Part shown: positions 35,212 to 45,238 of the stretch, in pieces
Position numbering within the stretch: the first letter of the stretch is position 1
Layout: each line of letters begins with the position of its first letter
Source: Aureobasidium sp. EXF-3400
Taxonomy: Eukaryota > Ascomycota > Dothideomycetes > Dothideales > Saccotheciaceae
Direction: 5' to 3'
Assembly: GCA_024195585.1 (NCBI GenBank)
Contig: SWBL01000171.1
Span: 1 to 64,000, forward strand
DNA: 64,000 bases
Program-made: the position numbers and the translations under genes
Notes under the pieces: generated by a model
Databases searched by the model: none
The model's input: only the letters and a program-made list of their open reading frames with translations
Told to the model about the DNA's origin: nothing

Positions 35212-36463
35212 ACCTTCGCTTTGCTTTGACGACCATGATACCTGAGATGAGCTCGAGCTCAAGGAAATGCGTTATGAAAACAACCATGCATGGCAAGAGC
35301 CATAGTAATGAGATACAATGAATGAATAATCAAACCTCTCAAGAATAATTTGTGCCATCAATACTGTGGTGACCGATCTTGGTGACCAATCCGAATTCAT
35401 GTGCCTCTTTCACCGCGATTTTTTCTCATCTTATGCTTGGTCGGTACTTGATCGGAGAAACACCTGAGTCGCTTCACCCTTCAGATATCGCATGTTCATC
35501 TGCCTGCAGATGTTTCGCTAGTTTCAATGTCATGCGTGTGCCTGTCGGTGTTTCTTTGCAAATGAACTTGACAGAATGGACGAAGCTTCAAGGAGTAAGG
35601 CTCCGCGTCTTGAGATCTTATCTTAGATAAGATTTCCAACCTTATTTTGCCGCGGTGACAACCCTGGATATGTCTTGGAAGCCGGGTGTGCAAGGTCAAT
35701 CAGTTCAGGAATTGCTGATCATTCAATCCATCTGCTTGTCATCATTAAGATCTATGAGGTCCTACCTCCGTGTACATTGTATCGGTCCACGAAGGGAGAT
35801 ACGCTGTTTTCTTAATTATGTGGCCATTCTCTGCGTAATCGCCAGTGATCATCCGATGGCTTCCTTCAATCTCTCAATCAGATCTCAACCAACGATAAAA
35901 CAAAGTAACAATCGCGAATCGCACGAGATACCTCAAGGTGTGGAACAGCGACGGTCTGCATATAATGTAAAGAGTCTTTCGATGTCACCAGATCACCAGA
36001 TGCTGATATTATATATAGCTGTTCGGTCGAGCTTCCGCCTTGGCGTCGGTAAAGATTCCTCGCTCGCCAGTTCATCTCCGTCCTTCCTACCACAACACCG
36101 ATGCAATAATCGCACATATTGTCCAGCGGAATCTCCAGACTGCATGCCATCCATCTGAACTCTCGCGATCTCTGAATCTATGGATTGAACCAAAACTGGA
36201 AGGCGGGTTCATGGAGTTACCGAGTCGTTCAAGGCAGAAATGCCTTGTTGTTCCCGGATTATGACCGACAATGAATGCTCTAAGTTTGTCTATCACTCTT
36301 GAAAACAAATGAACGGATTTCATCGCGTACCCACACTTGAATCCTTCGCTTGGCATGATGGCCGACATAAAAATGGATGACTTCGCCTGTTTCTTTTTCC
36401 AGTTCTGCACATAACAATTGCGGTCCCAGAAACCTCCGACTTTCCACTGCTGCTCCCATCAAT
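35212..36463. other. Intergenic, 1.25 kb
   Basis: No convincing gene on either strand. The minus frames 36087-36410 and 35878-36150 and the plus frame 35655-36158 overlap each other and have no conserved features. Contains a TATATATA stretch near 36010. Confidence 0.5.
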
Positions 36464-36877
36464 ATGAGATTTTCGGTCATTGGAACTTACATGTTCGCCG
36501 CCGCAGCGACTGCCAAGTGGTGGACTAAAGAGCAGCCTTCCTGCGCAGTAATCACAGGAACCTCCGAAGGTATCGCATACAGATACTACTCACGCAGCCA
36601 TGGTTCCGAGCTCTGCGCAACAAGCGACCTGGTTGGACCTATCCAGGCATCTTTGGAACATTCCATGAAAAAGTTGGATCTGGATTGCCTGCCCGACAGT
36701 ACATGTATGCCGGTTGATTATGACGGAGACTGGAATGATGGTAGATGGAAGGGCTACTTGCTGTACGGTCCAAAAGGCAAGGTCAATCTGGCAAAGTACT
36801 GCGGACCGAGTCTCGAGTTTGGAATCAACCCATCAACCTCGGGCAGCAAGTCTGGCGCATCTGGAAGCGAGCTATAG
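36464..36877 (+). CDS. Small secreted cysteine-containing protein
   Basis: A single exon of 137 residues. I chose ATG 36464 because it begins a signal-peptide-like stretch (MRFSVIGTYMFAAAATA), while the upstream part of the frame is not hydrophobic. The mature part has five cysteines (QPSCAVI, SELCATS, LDCLPDSTCMP, KYCGPS) and a Trp/Asp-rich segment (DGDWNDGRWKGYLLYG), ending in a Ser/Gly tail. Size, secretion signal and cysteines are typical of effector-like small secreted proteins. No family recognised. An odd number of cysteines leaves at least one unpaired after disulphide formation. Confidence 0.7.
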   Translation: MRFSVIGTYMFAAAATAKWWTKEQPSCAVITGTSEGIAYRYYSRSHGSELCATSDLVGPIQASLEHSMKKLDLDCLPDSTCMPVDYDGDWNDGRWKGYLLYGPKGKVNLAKYCGPSLEFGINPSTSGSKSGASGSEL

Positions 36878-37012
36878 TGGGCTTCGGGATGGCTTTGGTA
36901 CCTGGACTCCTGAGAAACGTTCGAGGCGAAAGCGCTAACTTCACAAATCAGAGTGCATTGCAGCGCTTCTGTAGTCCACGACGTCGAATCGAGATGGGAT
37001 CCTGATATTCCG

Positions 37013-37191
37013 TTATCGGTCGAAGGCACTCGACTCACTACATCAATCCGATGTAGCATTTACTCCTTGAAGACTGGTACAAACCTCTTGTTATCTATCG
37101 TTCGAAGAAGGAAATGTTCATTGTCCTCAAAAGAAGAACGTCCAGACTCCAGAAGCTCATGCCAAGAATGCTTACACATGAAACTCTATCT
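37013..37191 (+). promoter_or_regulatory. GATA sites upstream of nitrate reductase
   Basis: Three HGATAR elements on the reverse strand, TTATCG at 37013-37018, TTATCT at 37091-37096 and CTATCT at 37186-37191, lie 230-410 bp upstream of the nitrate reductase ATG. HGATAR is the binding core of the fungal nitrogen GATA factors AreA/NIT2. Such sites occur by chance too. The clustering upstream of niaD is what gives them weight. Confidence 0.5.
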
Positions 37192-37252
37192 CCAAGTTCC
37201 AACGGTTGACTCTCAGATTTGACCGTTTTTGACGTCAGCTTCCCCCCGCTTC

Positions 37253-37260
37253 CTCCGCGG
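37253..37260 (+). promoter_or_regulatory. NirA-type nitrate-response site
   Basis: The sequence CTCCGCGG matches exactly the CTCCGHGG site reported for the Aspergillus nidulans nitrate activator NirA. It lies 160 bp upstream of the nitrate reductase start codon. An 8-base match alone is not proof, but its position in a nitrate reductase promoter together with GATA sites makes it a credible pathway-specific element. Confidence 0.65.
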
Positions 37261-37419
37261 CTCTCCCAAACGAGTTGGACAGCTCAATCATAGCTGTTTC
37301 TGAGTTCGCGGGAATGCCGCTGGAGTCCGTCATTCCAAATCCAGGCAGTTATATTCGCAATCAATATAACCCCAGCTTTCCGTCTTCTCATTCCAACTCT
37401 TCCTTGTTCAGTCCTCAAC

Positions 37420-40400
37420 ATGCCTCCCATACCATACCGTACCTATGTCAAGGGCCATCCCGGCTCATCCAAAGAGGAAATTGAGAATGAGCCAGACTGG
37501 AGCTCAGCCAAGCATCACATTGGCTATCGCAACCGATATGATCGGGTTCCTGGACTTGTTCACAGCGGTGATGACTCGGATAGCGAGGACAGCCAGGATT
37601 CTTTCCTCAAGGAAGCCAAAGAAGAATCCGACGAGCTTCAAGAGGAATTGAAGGAACACAAGTTGATCAACTTCCGCGAAGCCAAGGAGAAACAAGAAGC
37701 ATGTATACTCTTTGCAGTAACTTCCGCTGGATTGTTACTGACTTATTACAGGACTATTACCTCGAGGAACCGCAAGCACATCCCAATGGCTGGCGTTACA
37801 GACTCAATGAGTCTGAAGACTTCATCAAGAATCAACAACCTTGGCCAGCCAACCTAAAACGTCAGAAGCAGAAGGAGGAAGCCGAGAAAGAAGAAAAAGA
37901 GAAGAAAGAGCAGGAGGAGAAGCAACAACAAGAGCATGAGTGGAAAGCTGGTGACCTTCATCGTCGTAGACACAATGACGCCTATGCTTCGAGTGGTGGT
38001 CAAGATGATGCCAAGGCAGCCAAACAAGACGATAATAAGCAAGACAAGAAGAGCGATAAGAGCGACTCAAAGGACGACTCTCAAAAGACTGAAGAAGCAG
38101 ACTCGGATGAGCAAAAGGATAACAAACCCAAGACCGAATACGAGAAGCTCCGAGAAAAGTACAGCGTTCAGGAGATTGCCCTGCTAAGGAGCCTACAAGA
38201 GGAGAAGAGAATCGTTCAGAGCATAACGCAGAGCGACGGCAAGATGAAGTCTCCTTGGGCGCATCTCAAGCCCTCCGACGTGATTGACGATGCCGACCGC
38301 GCAAGTCCCGACAACTGGATCCCAAGAGATCCAAATATGATTCGTCTCACAGGCAAGCACCCTTTGAACTGCGAGTATCCGCTTTCGGATCTGTACGAGA
38401 CAGGCTTGATCACTCCTAACCGACTTCATTACGTGCGAAACCATGGACCTGTCCCACATCTCCTTTGGGAGACTCACGAGCTGGACATCGAGAACGGGAA
38501 ATGCAAATTTAGCATGGACGACCTCGTGAACAAGTTTGACAGTGTCAACATTGCAGTCGCATTGGCTTGTGACGGAAACAGACGTAAAGAACTAAATATG
38601 GTCAAGCGGTCCAAAGGCTTCAACTGGGGGGCTGGAGCCATCAGTAACGCATTCTGGAAAGGTGCTCTTTTGTCTGATGTTCTGAAAGCAGCGGGAATTG
38701 ACTACCCTACCAACGGATCTGGCACCAGGAGGTGGGTAAACTTCGCCGGGTCTGATGAGCCTTCTGAGGGTACTTACGAGACGTGCATTCCTTACGAGTA
38801 TGCCATGGATCCCGTCAATGATGTGCTACTGGCCTATGAGATGAACGATGTCAAGCTGCCTCCTGATCATGGCTATCCGCTGAGAGTCATTATCCCTGGA
38901 TATGTTGGTGGCAGACAGGTAAAGTGGTTGAACAGAATCTGGATTAGTGAGAAGGAAAACGACAGCCACTACCATATCTGGGACAATCGAGTACTGGTGC
39001 GCAGAGTCAAATCATGAAGCTAAATGAATTGTTATGCTAATGTACACCCAGCCAGCCTTTGTGACCGAGAAAGATGGCGAGTTTGCCGAAACCCTCTTCC
39101 GCCACCCAGACACTGCGTGCAACGAGCAGAACCTGAATTCGGTCGTAACCAAACCAGGCCATGGTGAACGTGTCGAGTTGTCAGATGTTAAGAAGGGCCA
39201 CACCTATCGCATCGCTGGCTATGCCTACGACGGAGGTGGTCATGAGGTACAGCGAGTCGAGGTCAGTCTCGACGATGGTGCAACTTGGCTGTATTGTATC
39301 AGACAATTCCCCGAAGCCCCAGTAAGACACGGCCACAAGTACTGGACGTGGATTCACTGGTACATCGACATTGAACTCGGCCATTTGCTTCGTGCTCCGA
39401 GCATTACCGTGCGTTGCTTCAACGTTTTTAAGAACACTCAACCAGAGGTATGTAGTAAATTTTCCTTATATAGATCAATCGAGACTAATCTCTCTCCGCA
39501 GGTTGGTTCGTGGAACGTCATGGGTATGATGAACAACGGCTGGTACAAAGTCAAACCTGAAATCACTGAAGGCAAAGACGGTGCCATGGAAGTCCTCTTT
39601 CGCCATCCTGTCGAGCCTGGTACTGGCACTGGTGGATGGGTGGAACCAAGCGCAGACGAAAAGATCGCAAGTGCAAAGCAAAGCTCAAGCACACCTCAAA
39701 AGCAATTTACCAGAGAGGAGATCGAGAAGCACGACAAAGAGGACGATTGCTGGATTGTTGTTGATGGCAATGTCTACGACGCGACCTCTGTGCTTGACTG
39801 GCATCCCGGCGGTAAAGCGACAATTCTGAACCATGCTGGCAAACTCACTCAGGAGACTTCGGAAAGTTTTGAGTCTATCCATGATGGCTATGCTTACCAA
39901 AAACTTGGCGGTAAGAAGTGTTTTCAGCATTTTTCACGCTTGGTTCACTGATTGATTTTGCAGAATGTATCCTGGGAACAGTCACAGACAAGGCGAAAGC
40001 ACATATGAAGAAAGAAGCAGAAGCGGCCGCTAAAGCAAAGGCCGAAGCTTCGACCAAGAAGACCGATGTTGTGCTCTCCATGCAACAGTAAGTCTGCGAA
40101 ATTAACCCTAGCGGTCTTCTTGATGACTGACAATTAACCAGATGGTACCCGGTCACTCTTTCCAAGAAAAAGAACATTTCCGAAGACACCCGTCAATATA
40201 CATTCAGCCTTGGGGACAAGAGCAAGAAACTCGGACTTGGTACCTGCCAACATCTCCAGATCGGGTTCCACATGGCCGACAAGATGCTTGTTCGATCATA
40301 TACCCCGACTGCTCCCATCATCGGGGCAGACACTGAGGATGGCACCTTCGACCTCGTGGTCAAGACATATTTCCCCACCAATGATCAACCCGGTGGTGCT

Positions 40401-40978
40401 CTGAGCAATATCCTAGACTGTATGGAAGAAGGCGAAGAAGTCGAGATTCGCGGTCCCACCGGCGACATCAAGTATCTCGGTAACGGCAAATTCGAAATCT
40501 TTGACGAGGAAGAGCATTTCGACAATATCACACTCATCCTCGGTGGTTCAGGAATCACGCCTGGATACCAGTTGATTGCTAGGATCATGGCTACTGACAG
40601 CGACAAGACCAAAATTAAAGTTGTGGATGCTAACAAAGATGAATCATCCATCTTATTGCGTGAAGACTTGGATAAGTTTGCTAAGGAGCACAAGGATAGC
40701 TTTGAGATACAGCATATCCTCAGTCACCCGTCAGACGACTGGAAAGGTGAAAAGGGACATGTGGATGAAGACAAGATCAAGAAGTATAGTTATGCGCCGG
40801 AGAAGGAGAGTGGGAAGAAGAATGTTGTGTTCTTGTGTGGTCCTCCGGCTATGATTCAGAAGGCTGCTATGCCTGCATTGCGCGATTGGGTAAGTCCATG
40901 ATGATTCTTGCGTCAAGAGATGATTTTACTAACATCTAATAGGGATATGAGGAAGGCAAGGATATGTTTGGATTTTAA
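37420..40978 (+). CDS. niaD: Nitrate reductase [NAD(P)H]
   Basis: Seven exons (37420-37698, 37752-38996, 39052-39447, 39502-39910, 39964-40087, 40142-40889, 40943-40978) encode 1078 residues. It reduces nitrate to nitrite in the cytosol, the first step of nitrate assimilation. Order of domains: a charged N-terminal extension (about 1-250, with a Lys/Glu-rich run near 120-215), then the molybdopterin domain (WIPRDPNMIRLTGKHPLN, Moco-ligand Cys in ALACDGNRRKE at about residue 366). These are followed by the dimerisation domain (WNVMGMMNNGWYKVK), cytochrome b5 (DWHPGGK and SIHDGYA haem histidines), FAD domain (VRSYTPTAP) and NAD(P)H domain (LGGSGITPGYQLI, FLCGPPAMIQ), ending DMFGF. Five introns are GT-AG with clear branch points. 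The first (37699-37751) keeps frame only as a GC-AG intron, joining KQE to DYYLEEP. The family is usually near 870-900 residues, so the extension explains the extra length. NirA and GATA sites lie upstream. No nitrite reductase or transporter gene adjoins it. Confidence 0.93.
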
Positions 40979-41802
40979 ACTCTTCATACAAGGTGATGAT
41001 TCCGATGTAGCTCGAGCATCTCTGGATATCATCAGTCGTTCATATTGGTTTGTCGTAGAGCCCGATATCAAAGGTCAATATATTATCAGCTTCAACTTCA
41101 CCACATGACAATCTGTCAATTCTCCGACATGTTTCCAGATTCTGAGACGATTGTTGTTTACTCCACAGAAGTTTGTGGTGAGCGAAGTGAGTGAGGTATG
41201 ACGTTGTCGCGGTCGGCCGAAGGCGATTGCCAAGGCCGTGTTTGCTTCTTTCCTCTCCGTCGATAACGACTCGCATCTCTTCCGACGACATCATCAACTC
41301 AACATTCTGACATGCTCGAGTTGCCTTGCATCAACAACTGTGCTTGACCTAGGGCTTCCTGATACACGTGGGTAGCAGTATCTCAGAAGTGCTGCGCGAT
41401 CTGCACCTCTTAGTATCAAGGCCGACTTGGCCGCCGAAGAACACTCTTAAGCTTTGCCAATGCTGGCAGTGTTCAACACTCTGCTTTCGATGCCTATCCG
41501 CAACGTTTGAGAATAGGCCCTTCTCCTAGACCGTTCTGCCAGACATACTTTGTAGAATCTCGGCGCGGCTCATCCCAGGCACCTCCAGTTTCCTTTTCTG
41601 TCATGCATGTTCAACGTGGCCCTTGGCACGAACTACGAACACCTCGGAATACCACGCACTCAGCGGTTTGGGTCTCTTGACCTCTTGGCCTCATTTGTTC
41701 GAACATGTATCTCCTGCTTATCATGGTTTCCGGACCGGCACTATCACGTCGTGCGGCCAAGAGCGTCTTGATAATCTCAAGACATGGGTATAGGTGCTCG
41801 CG
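40979..41802. other. Intergenic, 0.8 kb
   Basis: Between the nitrate reductase stop and the GMC gene core promoter. Only short unrelated frames on both strands. No gene supported. Confidence 0.55.
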
Positions 41803-41809
41803 TATAAAA
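41803..41809 (+). promoter_or_regulatory. TATA box of the GMC oxidoreductase gene
   Basis: TATAAAA lies 59 bp upstream of the chosen ATG (41868), a usual distance in filamentous fungi with short leaders. Confidence 0.6.
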
Positions 41810-41867
41810 GGTAGGTCTGGCTCGGATTGTGGCAGCTCATTGTCAACCATCGCCATCTATTTTCGTC

Positions 41868-43688
41868 ATGTTCTCTTTTCTGTTGGCGTGCGCTGCCATT
41901 CCCCTCGCTCTTGCAGTACCGGCGAAGACTCCCAACATCACGATTAGTGACTCTTTCGACTATGTCATCGTTGGAGGTGGTCTTACTGGTCTGACCGTCG
42001 CCAGCCGCCTCTCAGAGAACCCATCCATCAAGATTCTTGTCATTGAGGGTGGTCAGGACAACCACAATGACCCTCGAGTATACGATGTCCGCACCTACGG
42101 ACAAGCATTCGAGTCGGACCTCGACTACAACATGACTTCGACACCTATCTCTTGGAGAAACGGCACCAAGCTTCCCATGGCTGCTGGAAAGACTCTCGGT
42201 GGCTCTGGCAGTATCAATGGAGCAAGCTGGACCAAAGGACCCAAGACTCAATATGATCTCCTTCCTCTGCTTACCGGTGACGAATCTTGGGGCTGGGACG
42301 GTCTGAATCAGTACATGCTCGGTGCTGAACACTTCTACGCTCCTTCGAACGAGTTGAAGTCAAAGGGAGCTGATTACGATGGTTACAAGCACGGCTTCAG
42401 TGGTCCAGTCAAAGTCTCCTTTGCTCAAGGCATGTTTGGCAGCATTCAACAGCCAGCCCTCAATGCTTCTCAGCAAGTCTGGGGTCTTGAGCATGTTGAC
42501 GATGCGGCATCTGGAATCGTGAACGGCGTCACAACCATTCCTAACATGGTTCAACCTGATCAGAGTCAGAACAGATCTTCGCCCTACACTGCATATATTC
42601 TCGGCGAGCCCCAACAGCGCGATAATCTGGTCATCTTGACCGCACACCGTGCTGTTGAGATCCGCTGGAGCAGCAGTTGTCCCGAGGCAGAGCCTGATTG
42701 TGTCTTGACCGCAGATGGTGTATACTACCAAGCCGGCCGCAACAGCGAAAAGTTGTTCGTCAAGGCGACTCGCGAAGTTCTTCTTGCCGCCGGCGCCATG
42801 CAAAGCCCACAACTGCTCGAGCTTAGTGGTGTCGGAGACCCAGCGATCTTGAACAAGGCTGGCGTACCTGTTCAGAAGACTCTTATGGGCGTAGGCAAGA
42901 ATCTGCAAGAACAGACCAAAAACACAATCACGTACACTCCCAAATCAAACGATATCGACGGATCAGGTCCGCCGTCAGCAATCGCTTTCCCGAACGTCCA
43001 CCAACTCCTCGGTAACCTGTCATCAGCTGTACACGCAGAAACCCTCGCCAACCTTGCCTCTTATTCAACTGATCTCGAAGCGCAAGGTCTTGTCGCTAAT
43101 GCCACTGCAACGCATGAGATCCTCAAATACCAAGTCGCAAACCTCTTCAACCAGGTTGAAGCCGCTGCTGAGATATTCTTCACGCTCGCCGCAGAGACTG
43201 AGTCTGCTCCAGCGACTGTGGGCGCTGATCTCTGGAACCTGATTGTTCTTGCCCGAGGCACAATTCACATCACCAGCAACAACTCTTTCGACCTACCTGA
43301 AGTCGAGCCCTCATACTTCGGCCACCCTCTAGATCTACAACTCCAGACCTTGGCAACCCAACAAGCAGCCCAAGTCTACTCCACCTCTCCTCTGGCAGAA
43401 ATGATTGACCAGCACATCCTTCCCGCTTCCCTCCCTGACAGTTACAAGCAATGGGAGAAATTTGTCAAGGACACGTTCACGTCTGTCTGGCATCCTATTG
43501 CTACATTGAGTATGATGAAAGAGGAGTTTGGGGGTGTGGTGGATAGTAAATTGAAGGTGTATGGGTTGGCTAATGTGAGGGTTGTGGATGCTAGTGTTTT
43601 GCCTGTGCAGTTGAGTGCGCATTTGAGTTCTAGTCTTTATGGCATTGCGGAGAAGGCTGCTGTGATGATTAGAGAGGATCAGGTCTGA
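41868..43688 (+). CDS. Secreted GMC oxidoreductase (glucose oxidase/aryl-alcohol oxidase type)
   Basis: A single exon of 606 residues. ATG 41868 is chosen over upstream in-frame codons because it starts a signal peptide (MFSFLLACAAIPLALAVPA). FAD Rossmann motif VIVGGGLTGLTVASRL near residue 35 ends in the acidic residue of LVIEGG. GKTLGGSGSINGASWTKG corresponds to GMC signature 1, and AAGAMQSPQLLELSGVGDP to signature 2. The active-site histidine is in SVWHPIATLSM, and the second His/Asn position is filled by His in QLSAHLSSSLYGIAEKA. The GKTLGGS..(I/V)NG form favours glucose-oxidase-like members, but the substrate cannot be read from sequence. The enzyme would oxidise an alcohol or sugar outside the cell and produce hydrogen peroxide. 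It converges with the cyclase gene 91 bp away. Confidence 0.92.
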   Translation: MFSFLLACAAIPLALAVPAKTPNITISDSFDYVIVGGGLTGLTVASRLSENPSIKILVIEGGQDNHNDPRVYDVRTYGQAFESDLDYNMTSTPISWRNGTKLPMAAGKTLGGSGSINGASWTKGPKTQYDLLPLLTGDESWGWDGLNQYMLGAEHFYAPSNELKSKGADYDGYKHGFSGPVKVSFAQGMFGSIQQPALNASQQVWGLEHVDDAASGIVNGVTTIPNMVQPDQSQNRSSPYTAYILGEPQQRDNLVILTAHRAVEIRWSSSCPEAEPDCVLTADGVYYQAGRNSEKLFVKATREVLLAAGAMQSPQLLELSGVGDPAILNKAGVPVQKTLMGVGKNLQEQTKNTITYTPKSNDIDGSGPPSAIAFPNVHQLLGNLSSAVHAETLANLASYSTDLEAQGLVANATATHEILKYQVANLFNQVEAAAEIFFTLAAETESAPATVGADLWNLIVLARGTIHITSNNSFDLPEVEPSYFGHPLDLQLQTLATQQAAQVYSTSPLAEMIDQHILPASLPDSYKQWEKFVKDTFTSVWHPIATLSMMKEEFGGVVDSKLKVYGLANVRVVDASVLPVQLSAHLSSSLYGIAEKAAVMIREDQV

Positions 43689-43779
43689 TAATGAGTTCAA
43701 TGATGGGTATAGAAGAAACAGAATAGACTGGATATACATGGAATGCATATAGACAGAATGCATTCATGTACAATCATAC

Positions 43780-44739
43780 CTACAGGATAGCAACACCATT
43801 TGGGGGACTAGCAACACCTCCTGGAACGTGGATAGGCATACTGCTGAAGAAGAACGACCACTTCTTCTTCTCCTTACACTCTGTCGCCAACTTGTCCAAG
43901 TCAAAGATCTCACCGATAGGTAAACCCCATCCAGCAAGCAACCATTCATGCAAGAGGTATTCGGTGTTTTGACACGGCCACGCCTCAAAACTGGGTTGAT
44001 CTCCCGCAACAGCCGCAAACCCCTTCTCCCACATCCAACGCACCGTCTTCTCAGACGACTCAACGCCAATAGCAGGAGGCGGATATGTCTCTGATAGCTT
44101 TGTGCGAGCTTCAGTGGATAATTGCTCGTATGCGTTTGTCCAGCCTGTGCGGATGAACAGGATATCGCCTTCTTTGAACTGCACGCCTTGGGCTTTGGCA
44201 ACTTGTTCCAGAACATCAACAGTGATGGGTGTGGTTTGGAAACAAGACTCTACACTCCACTCTCCTCTCTCTTCAGCCCAAGATTTGTAGTCCAGTAAGA
44301 CGCCTCGTCCCACCACACCTCCATTTTCCACCCATACATGAATGCCATTCCTCTCCGACCCTAATACGTCTTCATTACTGCAGTCATTGTAATATCTCTT
44401 TTCTTTCTGGTATCCATAGTGTCTGAAGCCATCCCATTGCGAACTGGACTGCGTGTTGAAGGTCACGGTATCGTCGTTGACACTACGGGGAGCTTTATTA
44501 ATGATGTTGTGGTTGAATGCGATGCGATTGAAACAGGGCGGGGACATTTTGTTCAAGGGCCAGTCGACGGAGATACGGGTGCCGTGAACGATTTCTTGGG
44601 CGGCGAGAGTGGTGTTTTGCGGGGTGAGGAGGTTGAGCATGCCGAGTCCGTCGGCAGAGCCCCAAAGGCCCCATGCGTTGCCGTGGGGGCCATTGGGGTC
44701 GAGAGGAAGAGAGGAGAAGGGAGGACGTGTGGGCGACAT
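43780..44739 (-). CDS. Cyclase-family (kynurenine formamidase-like) hydrolase
   Basis: A single exon of 319 residues starting MSPTRPPFSSLPLD. The fungal cyclase-family pattern is present: GNAWGLWGSADGLGMLNLLT near the N-terminus, then SQWDGFRHYGYQ in the place of the HxGTHxDxxxH metal site, GRGVLLDYKSWAEERG, GDILFIRTGWTNAYEQL, then AAVAGDQPSFEAWPC and HEWLLAGWGLPIGEIFDLD. Members are metal-dependent hydrolases acting on amide or ester bonds of small aromatic compounds, in the cytosol. The exact substrate is unknown. It is convergent with the GMC oxidase gene and followed upstream by a small membrane protein on the same strand. Confidence 0.88.
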   Translation of the reverse strand: MSPTRPPFSSLPLDPNGPHGNAWGLWGSADGLGMLNLLTPQNTTLAAQEIVHGTRISVDWPLNKMSPPCFNRIAFNHNIINKAPRSVNDDTVTFNTQSSSQWDGFRHYGYQKEKRYYNDCSNEDVLGSERNGIHVWVENGGVVGRGVLLDYKSWAEERGEWSVESCFQTTPITVDVLEQVAKAQGVQFKEGDILFIRTGWTNAYEQLSTEARTKLSETYPPPAIGVESSEKTVRWMWEKGFAAVAGDQPSFEAWPCQNTEYLLHEWLLAGWGLPIGEIFDLDKLATECKEKKKWSFFFSSMPIHVPGGVASPPNGVAIL

Positions 44740-44935
44740 GAGAACGATGATGCTGGTGAGTGGTATAGAAGATGCGAGGGACCGAGGGGTGTTTTGTTGA
44801 TTTGGTGACGTGCGCGGGGTAGCTTTTTCCGACAGCCATCTCCGACGGCCTGGTAATTTTCCGTTGGCGCTTTTGCTTTTCCGCTCATCGCAAGGCGCGT
44901 ATCATTTCTGTGCCTGAATGCAGTATCGTGTCATC

Positions 44936-45238
44936 TTACTTGACAAAGAGCAGAAGCACACAGGCCGATGATAGCGGTCCGATAGGATTGAGCAGAAATC
45001 GTTCCACTATGGGATGAGGACTTTTGAGAAGCATGATGGCCATGAGATCTGGAATCATGAACGCTAGCGTACAAAGTGGAATAGTCACCGGCAGAGATGA
45101 TGGTGTAATACGAATTGCTAGTGAGTAGAGGAGAGTTGAGACAGCATATCCAACAAGGACGATTGAAGCTCGGTATATGTCAAGTCCGAGACTCGTCGCG
45201 TTTATTGACGCTTCTGGTTTTGTGGTGGCCTGTGGCAT
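44936..45238 (-). CDS. Small predicted membrane protein
   Basis: 100 residues from ATG 45238 (MPQATTKPEASINATSLGL). Three hydrophobic segments: IYRASIVLVGYAVSTLLYSL, SLPVTIPLCTLAFMIPDLMA and IGPLSSACVLLLFVK at the very end. A single short exon with no recognised domain. It is on the same strand as the cyclase gene, 197 bp before its start. The third segment ending at the stop codon suggests either a complete three-span protein or loss of a 3' exon. Confidence 0.5.
   Translation of the reverse strand: MPQATTKPEASINATSLGLDIYRASIVLVGYAVSTLLYSLAIRITPSSLPVTIPLCTLAFMIPDLMAIMLLKSPHPIVERFLLNPIGPLSSACVLLLFVK

Noticed and set aside
36087..36410. 107-codon minus-strand frame upstream of the small secreted protein
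   Set aside because: Overlaps several other chance frames, has no start context and no conserved pattern.
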